Below the pieces are notes generated by a model. It was given only the letters and a program-made list of their open reading frames with translations. It was not told where the DNA came from and ran no database searches. The position numbers and the translations under genes were made by a program. From Dermanyssus gallinae (Eukaryota; Arthropoda; Arachnida; Mesostigmata; Dermanyssidae): 64,000 bases of DNA. Shown in pieces: positions 10,393 to 23,641 of this stretch (position 1 is its first letter; every line of letters begins with the position of its first letter). The stretch spans positions 229,501 through 293,500 of the forward strand of contig QVRM01001397.1 of the NCBI GenBank assembly GCA_003439945.1, read 5' to 3'.

Positions 10393-13300
10393 TCGTTAAC
10401 GAATATGACAAATATATGTACATAGTTGACCTACCAGTTGGACCAGTAGCCAGAGCTTCCGTCTGTTGCTGTTGGACTGCCGCATCAGGGCCAGGAGCGC
10501 ACACGGTTGCCTGATGTTGTTGTTGTTGTTGTCCGTCCCAGGCAGTGCTGTTCTTATTGTTGTGATTGTTAGCACAATTAGTCGCATTGGGGATCGCGGC
10601 CCCGTGGGGAGCGGGCTCTCTAGCGACCGTCGTGTCTACCGGACGGGCAGCCGTCGGATGTTTGCTCCTTCCCGTTGGCTGAACATTGGCGTCTACTAGG
10701 CGCCAGTTAAACAGTGGGTCGTAGACAAATGCCTCGAGTACAGCCATGAGTGAGTCCTTATGATTGCGCAGAACCTTCAGCACCTTCTCGCACGTAATCC
10801 GGTACGTACCCTCAATGCCGGTAACCTCCATCGCGAGAATGAGCATGCGCGTTAACCGGAATGGTATCTTCTCTGGAAACTTTTCCCGAGTCATCGCCAC
10901 CTCAAAACAGTCGCCAAAGTCGATGTGTAGAATCTTTCCCGATGTACGCAGCATCAAATTTGACGGATGTCGATCTCCGAGGCCTGATCATAGCGAAAGA
11001 GTAGACTCGATTAAGAATATATATATATATATATATATATACAAGTAATTAGACGAAAATCCACTACTTTAGAACATATGATTTGGTTTTTAACACAGAA
11101 CTTCCAGATTCGTTGCTCCTCTATTGGCGGCTCCTTAAAAATCGCGCTTCTGAATCGGAAAAGCCGGTTGTTTCAGTTTAATTCTTAAGATTCATAGTAT
11201 AGAACTTGCCGATCCGCCGTTATATATATTGGCCACCAGAACAAGATGATTCGGTTTGTTTTGCTTAGAAGCGCCAATGACCAGGCTCCTTGCAATATTT
11301 TTTGTTACCACAGATAGCAAAATTCAAAAATACAATGTTTAGAGATTATAGAGTCAATAAAGAAAAACTCGCATGGGCAACTCAACTCAATTCCAAAAGA
11401 CGCGTTTAAAAATATTTCTAAGAGTGGGAAGAAAAGCTTTTTTAAAAATATAAATCAGAACTTCTCAATCCGTTTTCTTATATATTCATATATGCATGCA
11501 TGCGTATATGTACGTATGTAGGCATATATATATATATATATTATATCCTGAAAAAATTGTTATGCCTGCAACAAAAATTGCGAACCATCGGGAATTGCTC
11601 AATATGCCTTCCTTATTCACTCACCCAAAATGTAACCGACCATCGACATCACAGCGAGACTCCTCGTGTAATTAGTTCGTCTCTCGAACCACTCCTCGGA
11701 GGTGGGACTTTTAAGCCACAGCAGTTGGGCGAGATCCTGTCCCTGCGTGGCGTCGAGTGCGTACTCGAACACCTCAACTTTCTGCATTAGCGGCAGGTGG
11801 TCGTACTGGGGCGCCATTCTAAGCATGATGCGATGCTCAATGTTAAGCAGAATCTTCTTACGCTCGCGGTGATCTTTGATGAGTGTATGTAACGTGTCAC
11901 AGTTAGGCACCCATCCAATCAGGCCGGAGTTTGTCGACAGCGGGATAACCGAGTACCGCTGAATAGTGAGGTTGCGTCGAGACGTCTCGGGGTCGTTGAT
12001 AAGCAACGTGTTGACCAGTCCGAAAAGTTGCATTACCCTTTCATCTTGCCGAAGATCTTCATGCCCTGCAGAATTGAACAGATCCCAATCAACAACGTTC
12101 GCACCAAAAAACGACCATCATTACGATAATTATGGCAAATATACCTATTTCCGTCAGGTTGTCAATTTGAAAATAACATATGTATATGAGTATATATCTC
12201 CAAAGATACTCCAAAAGCACGGCATAGGTAATCCCTTTTTTCCATTCTGACATCTTCCCCCCGACTTTTTATAATAAAATACGGTAATAGGTATGTAAAG
12301 GAAATCATGAGACTCAAAGTTTGGCTCCTGAAAAAATCACTGGGTTTACACACAATATATTGTTGTGCTCTCTCGCATTCGTACACGTTAACCAGTGTAT
12401 TAAAAAAAAACGAGTACTACAAAAACAACTGAAATGCAAACCCGCAAGCTATTCGATTAGCCAACGGCGTGATACGTAAGAAAAAAAAAACACGGTAAGC
12501 CTCACTTCTTCTGATGATCGTAAACCTCTACGATTTTGCTTAATGCAAAAAAACGACATCGTTTCTCCTGCATATGAGCACTTTTATATATATCGCAATG
12601 AAACTGTTTTTTTTGTGATAAATAAAACTGTTTTTCGTTCAAGAAGAAAAATAAAGTCGTTTTTACCTCCAACTGACTCTCACAAACAACGACAAAGCGA
12701 ATCAGTAATTTGTTATGCACCTCATTCAAGCATTTGCTGAACTCACAATATCACGTAGCTAGCAGGCAGAAGCACACACCGGCTTTAGGCTTACAAAGAC
12801 AAAGTCTCTGGTAGAAAAATAATACCTTTCGTATTCGTTAGTCTAGATACGTCTAAGACAATTTAGCAATGACTGGCCGTTATAGATAGACTCTAGTGAT
12901 TAGCAGCGTCCATGGCTCCATCATTACCTTTGAGTAGGAATGTAAAGTCTCTACCATCGCTGCCTTTGATGCAGAGTTTGCGCGGTCGTTGTTTCGATGC
13001 GATAACATTGAGTGTCGAGTGCACGGAGTGGATCTTCACTACAGGCTGGTTCGGATTATAGCTGCCCGGCACGGCTAACTCAAGATTGGTGCACTCGAGA
13101 AGTTTCGGCGAGCAGTGCTGTAGCTCGAGGCTTGTTAACTGAGGCAGCTGTTTTGAGATGCGACGAAACACGCTATAGTACTGGTCCCATGCAGCGCCGA
13201 GATCTTTGACATTATGCGTCACCTGATAATTCTGGCAACATTCGTTGGCTCGAACCAGATCTGTCGCATACGCCTGTTTACGTCCATCCAACAATCAAAC

Positions 13301-16236
13301 GAGACATGCAATGCACATAGATGCCTAGCAATAAATGATGAGCAATACAACGATAAGCTGTCGCTAAACCATTGATAATAAAGTTGGTGGTTCATACCAC
13401 ATGGGATGACAGCTTCCTTGCTCTACTTGTTGGCTACTATTCTTGCCCCGCCTCCAAAATCGAGATAGGCAACTATGCGTTTTGTTGTTTCTAGACAAGC
13501 ATACCTGGAAGAAGGCAGTTTCCTTGAGCGTCTCGGGACCCCGTGCCATAAGATCGTGAAGCGGCTTTAAAGTGTCAAGCATTCCTTGTACGTTCCTTTC
13601 GCCGAAGTAAAGACGAGATGCCTCCTCGAGTCCCTCATGCCACAACTCGTGCCAAAGAATCGACACTCGTATAAGTTCGTGTGATACAAGCCGCGCCTGC
13701 TTCACGAGGTTGGCCGAATGCTCGCTCATGAAGGTCAGGACTACGCTAGCGGCTTGAGAACGGGCGGTGGCTGCAAAGTAAACGTTTGAGAGCAACGATA
13801 GCATCGAAGTGGTAATTTTCGTGCACTGCGGCTCTTCCGACCGAACGGTAGTCATGGCCGTAGTATCCTGCATTAGTCATGGTCATGGTCGAATGGTGCC
13901 TTACCTTTGGTAACCAACTACGATTCCTATTGTTGCTACTAGCCTGCATATTACCGTTGCTTTTTTATTACAACCAAACGCAACAACAAAGAGCCCGCTA
14001 TTTATTTCCATGGCTATAACTAGTATTTGGGTTCTATTAACACCGCCACCTACCGTTGCTTTTATATGCGACCGTCAAGGGGTAAATCAACGCCTGAGGG
14101 TGGTGCTTTGAAATGTCCATCAAAAGCTCTTGTATAAGACCGGCCACGGCGCGATGGGGCATATCGATTCGTGCGATCAGCTGCGGAATAACCTGTAGCC
14201 ACGTCCCCACAGGAACCGTCTTCTTGTTCTCACTCAGAGCTTCCAGCACTGGCTCCCAGTGGCCATAGTCAAACCACAACGTAAGCAGACGCAAAGTGTC
14301 TTGCAGCGATGAGCCATCATTGCCATCTGATAAAGCGATTGACCGGAAGAATCCTACAAGCAAATTCACAGCGCAATCGGCAGTAATAGATAGTATGATA
14401 TCGCGCATGATCTTATTAGAATTAGTTACTCAATGGTACAGACACCGTAGTAGAATCGCATCAAATTATACGAAGGCTCATAAAATAAACACGAGATAAC
14501 GCTACCTCTAATGTAGTACATTCTAATTTAGTACAGCCATAAAAATATTATATGTTCGAGATAGGGATGTGAATTCGAAATGCCAATAGCTCAGCACTTT
14601 AACAATACAAGTACAATTAACGCTCACAGAACAAATTAGGGTCGATCAAAGCCCTTGAAATGTTTAAAGCTATCGGTTCGCTACACATCGGGCTTTTAGT
14701 GTAGCTAAGTGAGAGATCACTTAGGCACTCACCCTGTACAGCGGGTACGGCATACTCCCGCATAAGTTGTAGAGTCATGCCACGATCAGGGTCCTTAGTC
14801 TGGTAACAACCAGATACCTCGGCGTCTCGACCCTGATTTCGTTGATGGAGCAGAATTGCCTCAAAGTTGATATATGCAAATGCATGCCACGCTTTGTGCC
14901 ATGCGGGATTGTGAGTCTTGGCTAGCGTTAGATAGTAGAGGATGTCGCGCAGCGATGCTTCGTTAACGCCTTCCAACTCCTCCTTCCACCGACCGCACTT
15001 TAAGTAGCACTTCGATAGCAGTCGGCGATAATCCATCCCGTGGGACTGCAAGACACTGCCGTCGTCGCTGATTATCTTCGTCAGCTCCTCGTGAGAGAAC
15101 CTATACATCCGGCCACAAATCAAACGCCCACGATTACAACGTCTGTGCACATCGCTGTGTCCAATGTGTTGAAATTATATAAATATGGTAAGGGCAAGTG
15201 TTAATTTATCTTTGTTCTCTCGCAGGATTCAGTTTCAAATCGGCTTGGTGTACGTTAATCTAAGGAACACTTTATTACCACTCAAAATGAAGTATATATA
15301 CGTATATACTTTATTTTAAGCATTAATAAAGTGTTCCTTAGTATAAAGCTAAACGCAGGATCGGGTGAAGCACGCAGAGTTTTACAGCTTCTTACAACAA
15401 ATATGGAAGAAAATTTACGATACTGCCTTATTTTGATTAAATCTTGGTTTGGAATAACATAATTCTCAAAATCCGGACAAAAATAATAAAGTTCCCTCCT
15501 CGTTGGAAAAAGGCATACCCGAAATAGTGAGAAAAGCTAGACTAACGATCCCACTGGTCTAAAATACTATTCCCATAAGAAATCCTCTTAGCTATTTGTT
15601 AGGAGAACTGTTTTATGTGAAGACATTCTATATGGCGTCGACTCCGCTATTTGTTGAGAATTTTCCAAAAATACATGTGTTACCGAAAACGGCAGCTTTC
15701 AACGAGTACATGTCTGAATGGGAGAATAAGATGGCAGACATTGGCCCATTCTTTTATGAAACACAGACAATGGCATGTAGTTCGTAGAAGCGCTGCAACT
15801 ATGAGAATAGACACCTAATTGCACGACTTGCTGTACATGGCTTCCACATAAAGACCTGTATTCAAGAAAAGTTCCATGAAATTTCCTCGTTATGCTTGTG
15901 CAAACTCTGTGGAAGACAGTGTGACTTATATCACCTTCAACAATGCGATAGAGCAGTTCCGTTGACTCGACTTTTAGAACCGTGATAAATATATATGCAT
16001 GTGTGAATGTGTGCTTTCTCTGTACGCGCAATATTGTAAACCAACCATCGGTTAAAAAAGCTATTATGTATGTATATGGCAATGCCAAGCTAGCTTCAGC
16101 TTATGTTGTGCTACATTATAGAAACAGAACACATATTAAACTATTTGCTGTAAAATAGTTTTTTTTAACCGTACGCTATCACGCTATGCTGCTTGCCAGA
16201 ATAGCGTGATAGCGTGCGGCTAAAATCAATAAAAAA

Positions 16237-16274
<38 letters not shown>

Positions 16275-16730
16275 TTCTCAGACACAGGAGGAAGGTCTCA
16301 GACACACATGCATTATCAGACACTATGCATAAACAAAGGTGCATTTTCAAGCAATACACGTACAAATCCCTAGTACTTATTTACGGACATATGCTCACAC
16401 GAAGTGTTGGGAGATAAATGCGCATTTCGTCTCTCTTTTTATCAAAAGTTGCTTCTGTCAATAGAACTGCATAGGATTACAAATTACACACCTTATTAGG
16501 CCCAAACTAAAATTATTCTAAAGTTATTCGAGTAGCATTTGGCGTATATAATTTTCTTTTAAGGGGATAAATTGTTTAAATCATCCCATCTGTAAGAAAC
16601 TGTATTTTAACATAGTTTGTAGAATGTTATATAAAAGGTGGTATATAACTCCTAAAAAGTGTTATATAGCTCCTATAAACTCCTAAGTACAGGCGAAGAA
16701 TCGACACATCTGTATTGTCCTTACTCAAAA

Positions 16731-16779
<49 letters not shown>

Positions 16780-18287
16780 TAACAACTATATTATTATTAT
16801 TATTTTAACCATTTGGTGGAACAACAAGTTACCACAAAAAGGTCGATGCTGAAATGCACTACTAAAGTGTAAAACTATAAACAGCGATATCATGAACCGA
16901 GAATTCTATTGTTGTAGTGATGGTGAATGGCCGTGGTAAATAAGTAAACTAAACGTGCTACTAAGTGACGAACATGATGTTAGTTTCTTCTAATAAACTG
17001 GCCCGTACTTGTGGAGAAGGTTGAGAACGGCCTTCTTTCTCTCCGTATCCTTCGCTAGCCGGGCCTCAATCCACATGTGCTTCATAAAGGCAAACGACAC
17101 TTCAGGCTTCGAACTGGCGCATGTCAGAAGCACTTGTGGGGTCGGATCAGACGACCCCAGTAACACAGTTAGTATTCGTCGAGATTGCTGAAGACGACCG
17201 GAACTTCGACAAAGTGCCGCAAATTTCAGCCACGTCCGCTGATCATCACATGGATCTGCAGCCAGACTATGGACCTGGAGGAGTCGTTGCCAATCCTCGA
17301 CAGATGCTTGGCAGCCCTGTAGCCGATCCCACCTACGGCATAGGACCAATTCAAGTAAGTAAACCCGTACATTCTGCCTTCGCTAAGCAGCTGAATAGGC
17401 TAGAAACCCATCTCTCAGTATGATATCAAATGCACCAACGTAATTCAAAAGGACAACCAAAATACGGTATACAAATATTCAGTAGACATATGACTTAACC
17501 ACATATTCCCTTTGTATTTAAATATTTGTTTGAAATCTAGTACGAACTGCGTCAGGCACTAACCTACAGGCACTAACCATTTCTTTTTGATGTGCTCCTT
17601 GAGCTCAGGAACTAGCTTGTATTGTATCACTTCTTCGAGCTCGGCCAGCATCTGGACCTGAACCATGGCAGGATACGCGCGTGGATAGCTCTCCTTCCAC
17701 AGCGCGCTGAGATCGGTTTCTAACAGATCCCTGGCCCTGTCGATATTTTGGAATGCCTCATGATAGTTCTCCTCGTGCACCGCCAACACGGCCTGGTGGA
17801 AGGCAAAATCGAGCGAAGTTTTCGGCAATGCCGCCGAGTACTTACGCATATCATGCCAGTTCTGCAAGCCCCAGGCGGCGGCCGAAGCCATACGAGCCAT
17901 CTTTGCCTGCGTCTCAACCGATGACTTCTCCCACTCCTCACTGGCTAACTGGTGCAGTTGTTTCCACTCAGCCAATACCTCGAGGCAACGCATCTGGCCC
18001 AGGACCGGCTGCGGGTGATCAGGGTCGCTCTCTCTGCCATTTAGTAAGAACAGATATACACAACAAAAGATGCCCAGGAAGCATCCAAGCACGTTTCAGA
18101 CCAACTATGCCAATTCTAGTCAAATACTCGTTTTCAAACATTCAGCAGCCCATATACGTTGTTTGGCATACGTGAAACAGTGCAATTTATAGTGCGCAAA
18201 TATAGGCTTGTAGTTAGATTACAGGTAACTCAAACATAACGATATACAGAAGATCAAAGTTATTATGTATCTTTGTATATATATAGC

Positions 18288-18344
<57 letters not shown>

Positions 18345-19033
18345 CGGTCATATCATACATATTTATTCCTACCTGGCTGTTCTGTAGGAATTTAGAGCCG
18401 CATTCCAGTCGTGAAGTTTCTCGTACCAGCCTCCACGTACTCTAAGCTGTCCCTGCACCTTTTTCGCGTACTCGAGGACACCCGCAGCACCTTCCGGCTG
18501 CTGAAGCTTATTGTTAATCATTATAAGCGACTCGAGAACTTCCGGTTCGCTCGACTTGCCTTTCTGGAACTGCTGCTCACGATAGCGAAGCGCTTTGGCG
18601 TAGGCCCGGCTTTCGAAGGCCTTCCGAGCTAGGAGGTTGACGTCCGACAGCAGCGTGTCGTAATGCTCTATAAACTCATTTAAATTGAGAATTGCGTGCG
18701 TCACCTCGGGTACGTCTTGGATCGTGAGTACCTCCTGCAGAGCTGTGATCACTCTCTCTTTCTGGTCCTTGTTTAGCTCCAGCCAGCAGGATAAAAACGC
18801 CGTATTGAACAGTTCTCTGAAGGCCGTGTCAGGGTGTTCACAAAGCGCAGCGCCAGCCACAACGCCAATAAAGGTACCACGAGGGGTGAGGGTTCGAAAA
18901 ACGCAATATGTTAGGTTAGCTCTCCCATAGTGCATATATATTTATACATGATGTGTACGCAAAATTTGCGCTGATGGGTGTACACTGTATCATCTTTATA
19001 CTGCCGACCTTCGGGCAGCCTTACACTATATAC

Positions 19034-19079
<46 letters not shown>

Positions 19080-19257
19080 TAAAGTTTTCGGGCTGACCCT
19101 CAGCCAAGCTTTAACGTTCACAGAACTGTTTTTCACATTGCTTCATAGACGGACCACATAAATACAAATGTGCAACGGTGGGGCTCGAACCCGCGCACCT
19201 ATGTGTCTCCTCCGGCGGCGAGGCGCAGACTTAAGCCACCACGCCACCGGGCTCGAC

Positions 19258-19309
<52 letters not shown>

Positions 19310-19775
19310 CTAGCGAGAAGGGGAAGTGGCCGAGGCAAAGAAGTTTCGGCCGGGTGCAAATATATATTTTTTATTAATTTACCTGTGAATGGGGGAGATG
19401 TAGGTCGTAACGGTGGAACACCATCGAACAGAGCGGTCGGGTGCCTGGGCGAGCGTCACAAGCTGGACAGAATCGAGCCACGTGAGCCAGTCTTCGGTAA
19501 GCACGTGCTTGTCAAAATGCGTCGTGAGTGTCCCGATAAACTCCTCACCGACGCGCTGCTTGTGTGCCACGGAAGGATTCTTCTCCTTGGACTTTTCTCG
19601 CAGCTCACGCTGCTGGTGGGGAATGATACCCGTATCGTCGTCGATCAGAGATGACTCCTCGAGCACCTGACCAGCCAGCCAATAATGTTGCAAGTTAAAC
19701 GTAAGTGACCACACATGCAAATACAGTTAATACCAAGCCAACTTCCCTAGCGTTTAAAAAACGTACGTTTCCCAT

Positions 19776-19812
<37 letters not shown>

Positions 19813-20720
19813 ACGGGAGTAACTATGACTCTCTTACCGGCTTTGGTCCGCTGGTGCGCGACTTCCGCGCGCTGCGGGGACCTTTACGAGCCCCCATGTA
19901 AGTTAGTCAGACGGTGTAAACTCCCTATAGTAACACTCCCGTGAACATCTAATGGGGGGCAAGACATACGATATCGGTTGGGTGGCGACGAATTTATATT
20001 GTCATCCTGTCGTGGCCCATTCGAGGGCTGTTAAGGCTACTGCCAATACGGGGGAAGTGTGCTGCACATGAAACCGGGGCTGGACGGTTAATGCCCCGGG
20101 TGACACCCGGTGGTACCTTCCGGGACGCCTGCTGCTTTGGCTTAATAGGCAAAATGAGTGCGAGTTAGCCACACGAAAGCAGACCGCCTGTCGAGAGGAC
20201 CATCTGGCTCCGCTGCTGCCCTTCGCAGCGGTCGGACCCCTGCTCTGGAGTGGGTCAAACCTCCCTTCGAGGGAGGCGCGTAATATTCTGGGGTGCAACG
20301 CGGAATCGCGAGGTGATCGCGTCTAATCGGTAGGGCGAAGTAGTGTGGAGCCTACATTCCGAACCTCGATAGGGGGGAGGGTGGGGGATCCGCTGGCCTG
20401 TCAATTCGGGCTGGCGGGCGCTCCCGTCAGTATGTCCGCGTGTATTAAATCGCCGGCGGCGGGAGTGTAAGTATCTCTCTCTTTTGTTATATACATATTA
20501 GACACGGGCGATAGCCTTTTCTGCAAAATGCCCCTAACGTTTACAACTGTTTGAATTGTGTAATTATGGAAAAAATCAAGCTCAATGAATTATGTATATA
20601 AGTATCTACCCTTTTAAAACAATAAAGGAGCACTTGAATTGAAATTACTGATGTTAAAAACATTTGCCGTCCGGAGAAAACGGTTCCATAAATAGTTTTA
20701 TAATTTATAAATTCCATTTA

Positions 20721-20788
<68 letters not shown>

Positions 20789-21765
20789 AGTAGACGGATC
20801 CATCATTAATAGTGATTAAGCAACAATAATAATGTTGCAGTGCCTACATTCGGATCAGCAAAGTAGACGGTGTGCAGAAATGTCTGATAAAAAGCTTTTA
20901 AGAAAACAGAATATTATGCAAAGTAACCAAAATGCATTTACGAGTTACGGGATTAAAATGCATTGATAGTTTTTAGTGATCCGCAATAAGATCTATCAAC
21001 CTATGAAGACATTTGTGTCACACGATATCGGTAATAGCCTAATGCATAAATGAATGTCTGGATAGAGAAGTATCGAGTATTAAACAAATAGGCTAGTAAG
21101 TGGTCTCCAAGTCGTCGGCGTAGGTGTATCGTATGTAGACTTTTCTATGCCAGGGCCAGAATGTAAACACGCCGGGATCGTCTTACAAAAATAAATTAAC
21201 GCTCTTAGACCACCCCCTTATTCGCTCGATTTAGCATCTGCATATTATTTTCTGTTTACAGGGCAGGGCGTGGCGCGCATGTTCTAGAAGATTATAGAAT
21301 GGGACTTCCACCAAGCTTTTCAGAAACTGTTGGACAGTGCAAGCAAATATGCACGCTTAGGAAATATGTTTATTAAAGACAACCTAATAGCATGTATAAT
21401 ATTGTTTCTATAACTATTCTTATCGCGTCCGTCCCATAATTAGCAAACGCACTGTATAAAAATGCACTTACTAAGGGGAGTGTATGGATCGAAGCAATTT
21501 ATTGTACCTTATTACACATTGCATAATACACCTCAACGCGAGTGAGCCCCGGGCGATTTCGACGGATTGCTTCGTCGACCGGTTCCTTGAAGATACGGAA
21601 CTTCTTTCGCAGTTGGCACACCATCATTGTCATCAGATGAATCGCCTCCTGAACATCCATCAAAAAGGAATGCACATCGAAACATATATAACGTATCAAA
21701 ATATTAGCTCGTACTGCCTAAAGTATATATAAAAGTTAAATATAGGTTAAATATAATCTTTTCTC

Positions 21766-21826
<61 letters not shown>

Positions 21827-23610
21827 TACCGGGAACTTAAGCGTTGTGAAATTTCCGTGAATAAACCACGTTTGAATTTGAAAACTACCCCTGTTCAAGT
21901 ATTAGACATACAGATAGGCAATGGGGGAGGAGGGGACTAGAAAGGGAACAGCATTGAAATAGTTGAAGCGGAACCCAAAGTAAACTAAACTGAATTAATA
22001 CAATCACATCAAATTAGGCCTTTTGAGCGTTTTTTAAACATTGGCGACATAACGGGAGGAAAAGGAAGACTTAAACTGACAACAACCATAGAAAAAAGGG
22101 CATAAACAGCTACTGGAACGGTAGCAGGAGCGATAACAATCGGATAGGGATGATGCTAAGACGAATGTCGCTCGCGTTTCCCTGAAATTATTTCAATAAA
22201 GCTATGTTTGAAATAATAGGACCGTAGGACGTCTAACAACAACGGGATCCTCAGCAGTAACTGATTATGAATAACAACAAAAACAACAACAACAACAAAA
22301 ACAACTTTAGCAAGGCAAGGGGACTCTAAAGGGAGAGGCTGTGAGGCTGTCCAAAGCCAGCCAGCCAGCCATTGGTATCACGGACGTCTTTGAGGTCCGT
22401 CGAGCAGGGCGAATCGATGACGCGGATGAGCCCGTGAATAATCATCGAGCTGAATTGGCTGATGTCGAGTGTGTCGGCGAGTTTGTCGGTCGTCGCGATG
22501 GCCTTCTTCCGCAGCGCCTCGTTGTCAGCCGGCTGCTCGAACAAACGCACGAGGGGCGGCAGCAGCAGGTGGAGGTACTCTTCGAGGGTGCAGCCGAGCA
22601 CCACCATCGTGTCGAGCAGCTTGTCGGTGACGCGTCGGTCGGGACTCATGTCGTTGGCCAACGCCTCCAGAGCGTGCGGAAGCAGCCGAGGGATGTAGAC
22701 CTTGAAGTCCGAGCCTGTGACGCCACATCAGACAGAACCGAACGAACGCCAACCAGAACCGTACGATTCCACCAGGCACACAAGACGCGCTCTTTTTTAT
22801 AGTCTCGCCGTCTATGTGCCACACGTGCAGCCTTCTCCGTGTCGCAGTATTACAGTGGTAATCATACATATTGTTGTTGTTGCTGTAGTTGTTAGCAGTG
22901 CAACTATTTTATTATTATTATTATTATTATTATTACAAGCAGCAAACATAGACGAGTTGCGCTCCGAACAGCACTAGCATAATCGGACTTAATTCACTAA
23001 AGTAAATAGCCTTGAATTTATTTAATGTATGTTACATTTACGTAAGAAGAAGCACGTTGAGACAAAATAATCAAACGCGTTTTTTTTTCACTTGCCTATG
23101 TCAGTAAGCGTTGTGTTTGTGGCATAACTATGATGCTGTCACAATTGCGTCGGTCTTCCTGATCTAAATACGGTGATGAGCTACATACCCGTGGAGCTAA
23201 TGTACGATACAATTCGGTCATTGTGGTGTACAGAACTCCTAGCTGACGCTTACCGAGGGCCCTGACGAGTGTCTGCATGAGGTCCATGACACCGGGATCC
23301 ATTGGAGAGTTGACTACCCAAAGCTCACGAGTACAGGCTAGAATCTCGTCAAGGAACGCTGAGATGTGCTTGCCAACCACTTCGGTCATTTTGATGATCG
23401 GTGCCAGCTTGGCCGCAAGAGTGTGAGTACACTTGCGCGGTATCACAGTAAGCAGAGCCGGAAGTAAGCGCGGCAGATATGGAACCACTTTCATGCCTTT
23501 GTTAAAAACACCCAAACACAATAGAGCAAAGAAAGGAAGTTATCAAACATCTGAACGGTTACGCCGTCTGATCCGTTCTAAGTATAAATATCTCACCATG
23601 TGCCTCTCTC

Positions 23611-23641
<31 letters not shown>

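Larger units (their letters stand above)
8495..10434 (-). other. mTOR intron 14 with palindrome and (TA)n tracts
   Basis: Intron of about 1.9 kb. It contains a large inverted repeat at 9734-9834, a (TA)n/(AT)n block to about 9924, and a near-pure (TA)n tract at about 10312-10388 that ends close to the exon 14 donor. No other gene was recognised. Confidence 0.6.
15101..17008 (-). other. mTOR intron 8 with two foldback elements
   Basis: Intron of 1.9 kb. It contains inverted-repeat elements at 15260-15341 and 16169-16219, a (TA)n at about 16241-16271 and an (AAT)n tract at about 16729-16776, followed by a short reverse (TTA)n at about 16790-16804. Open frames here have no family match. Confidence 0.6.
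19667..21507 (-). other. mTOR intron 4 with GC-rich insert
   Basis: Holds two (TA)n tracts (about 19774-19812 and 20739-20786), a GC-rich block at about 19812-20480 containing a 28S rDNA match, and otherwise AT-rich unique sequence. No host coding sequence was recognised. Confidence 0.6.
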
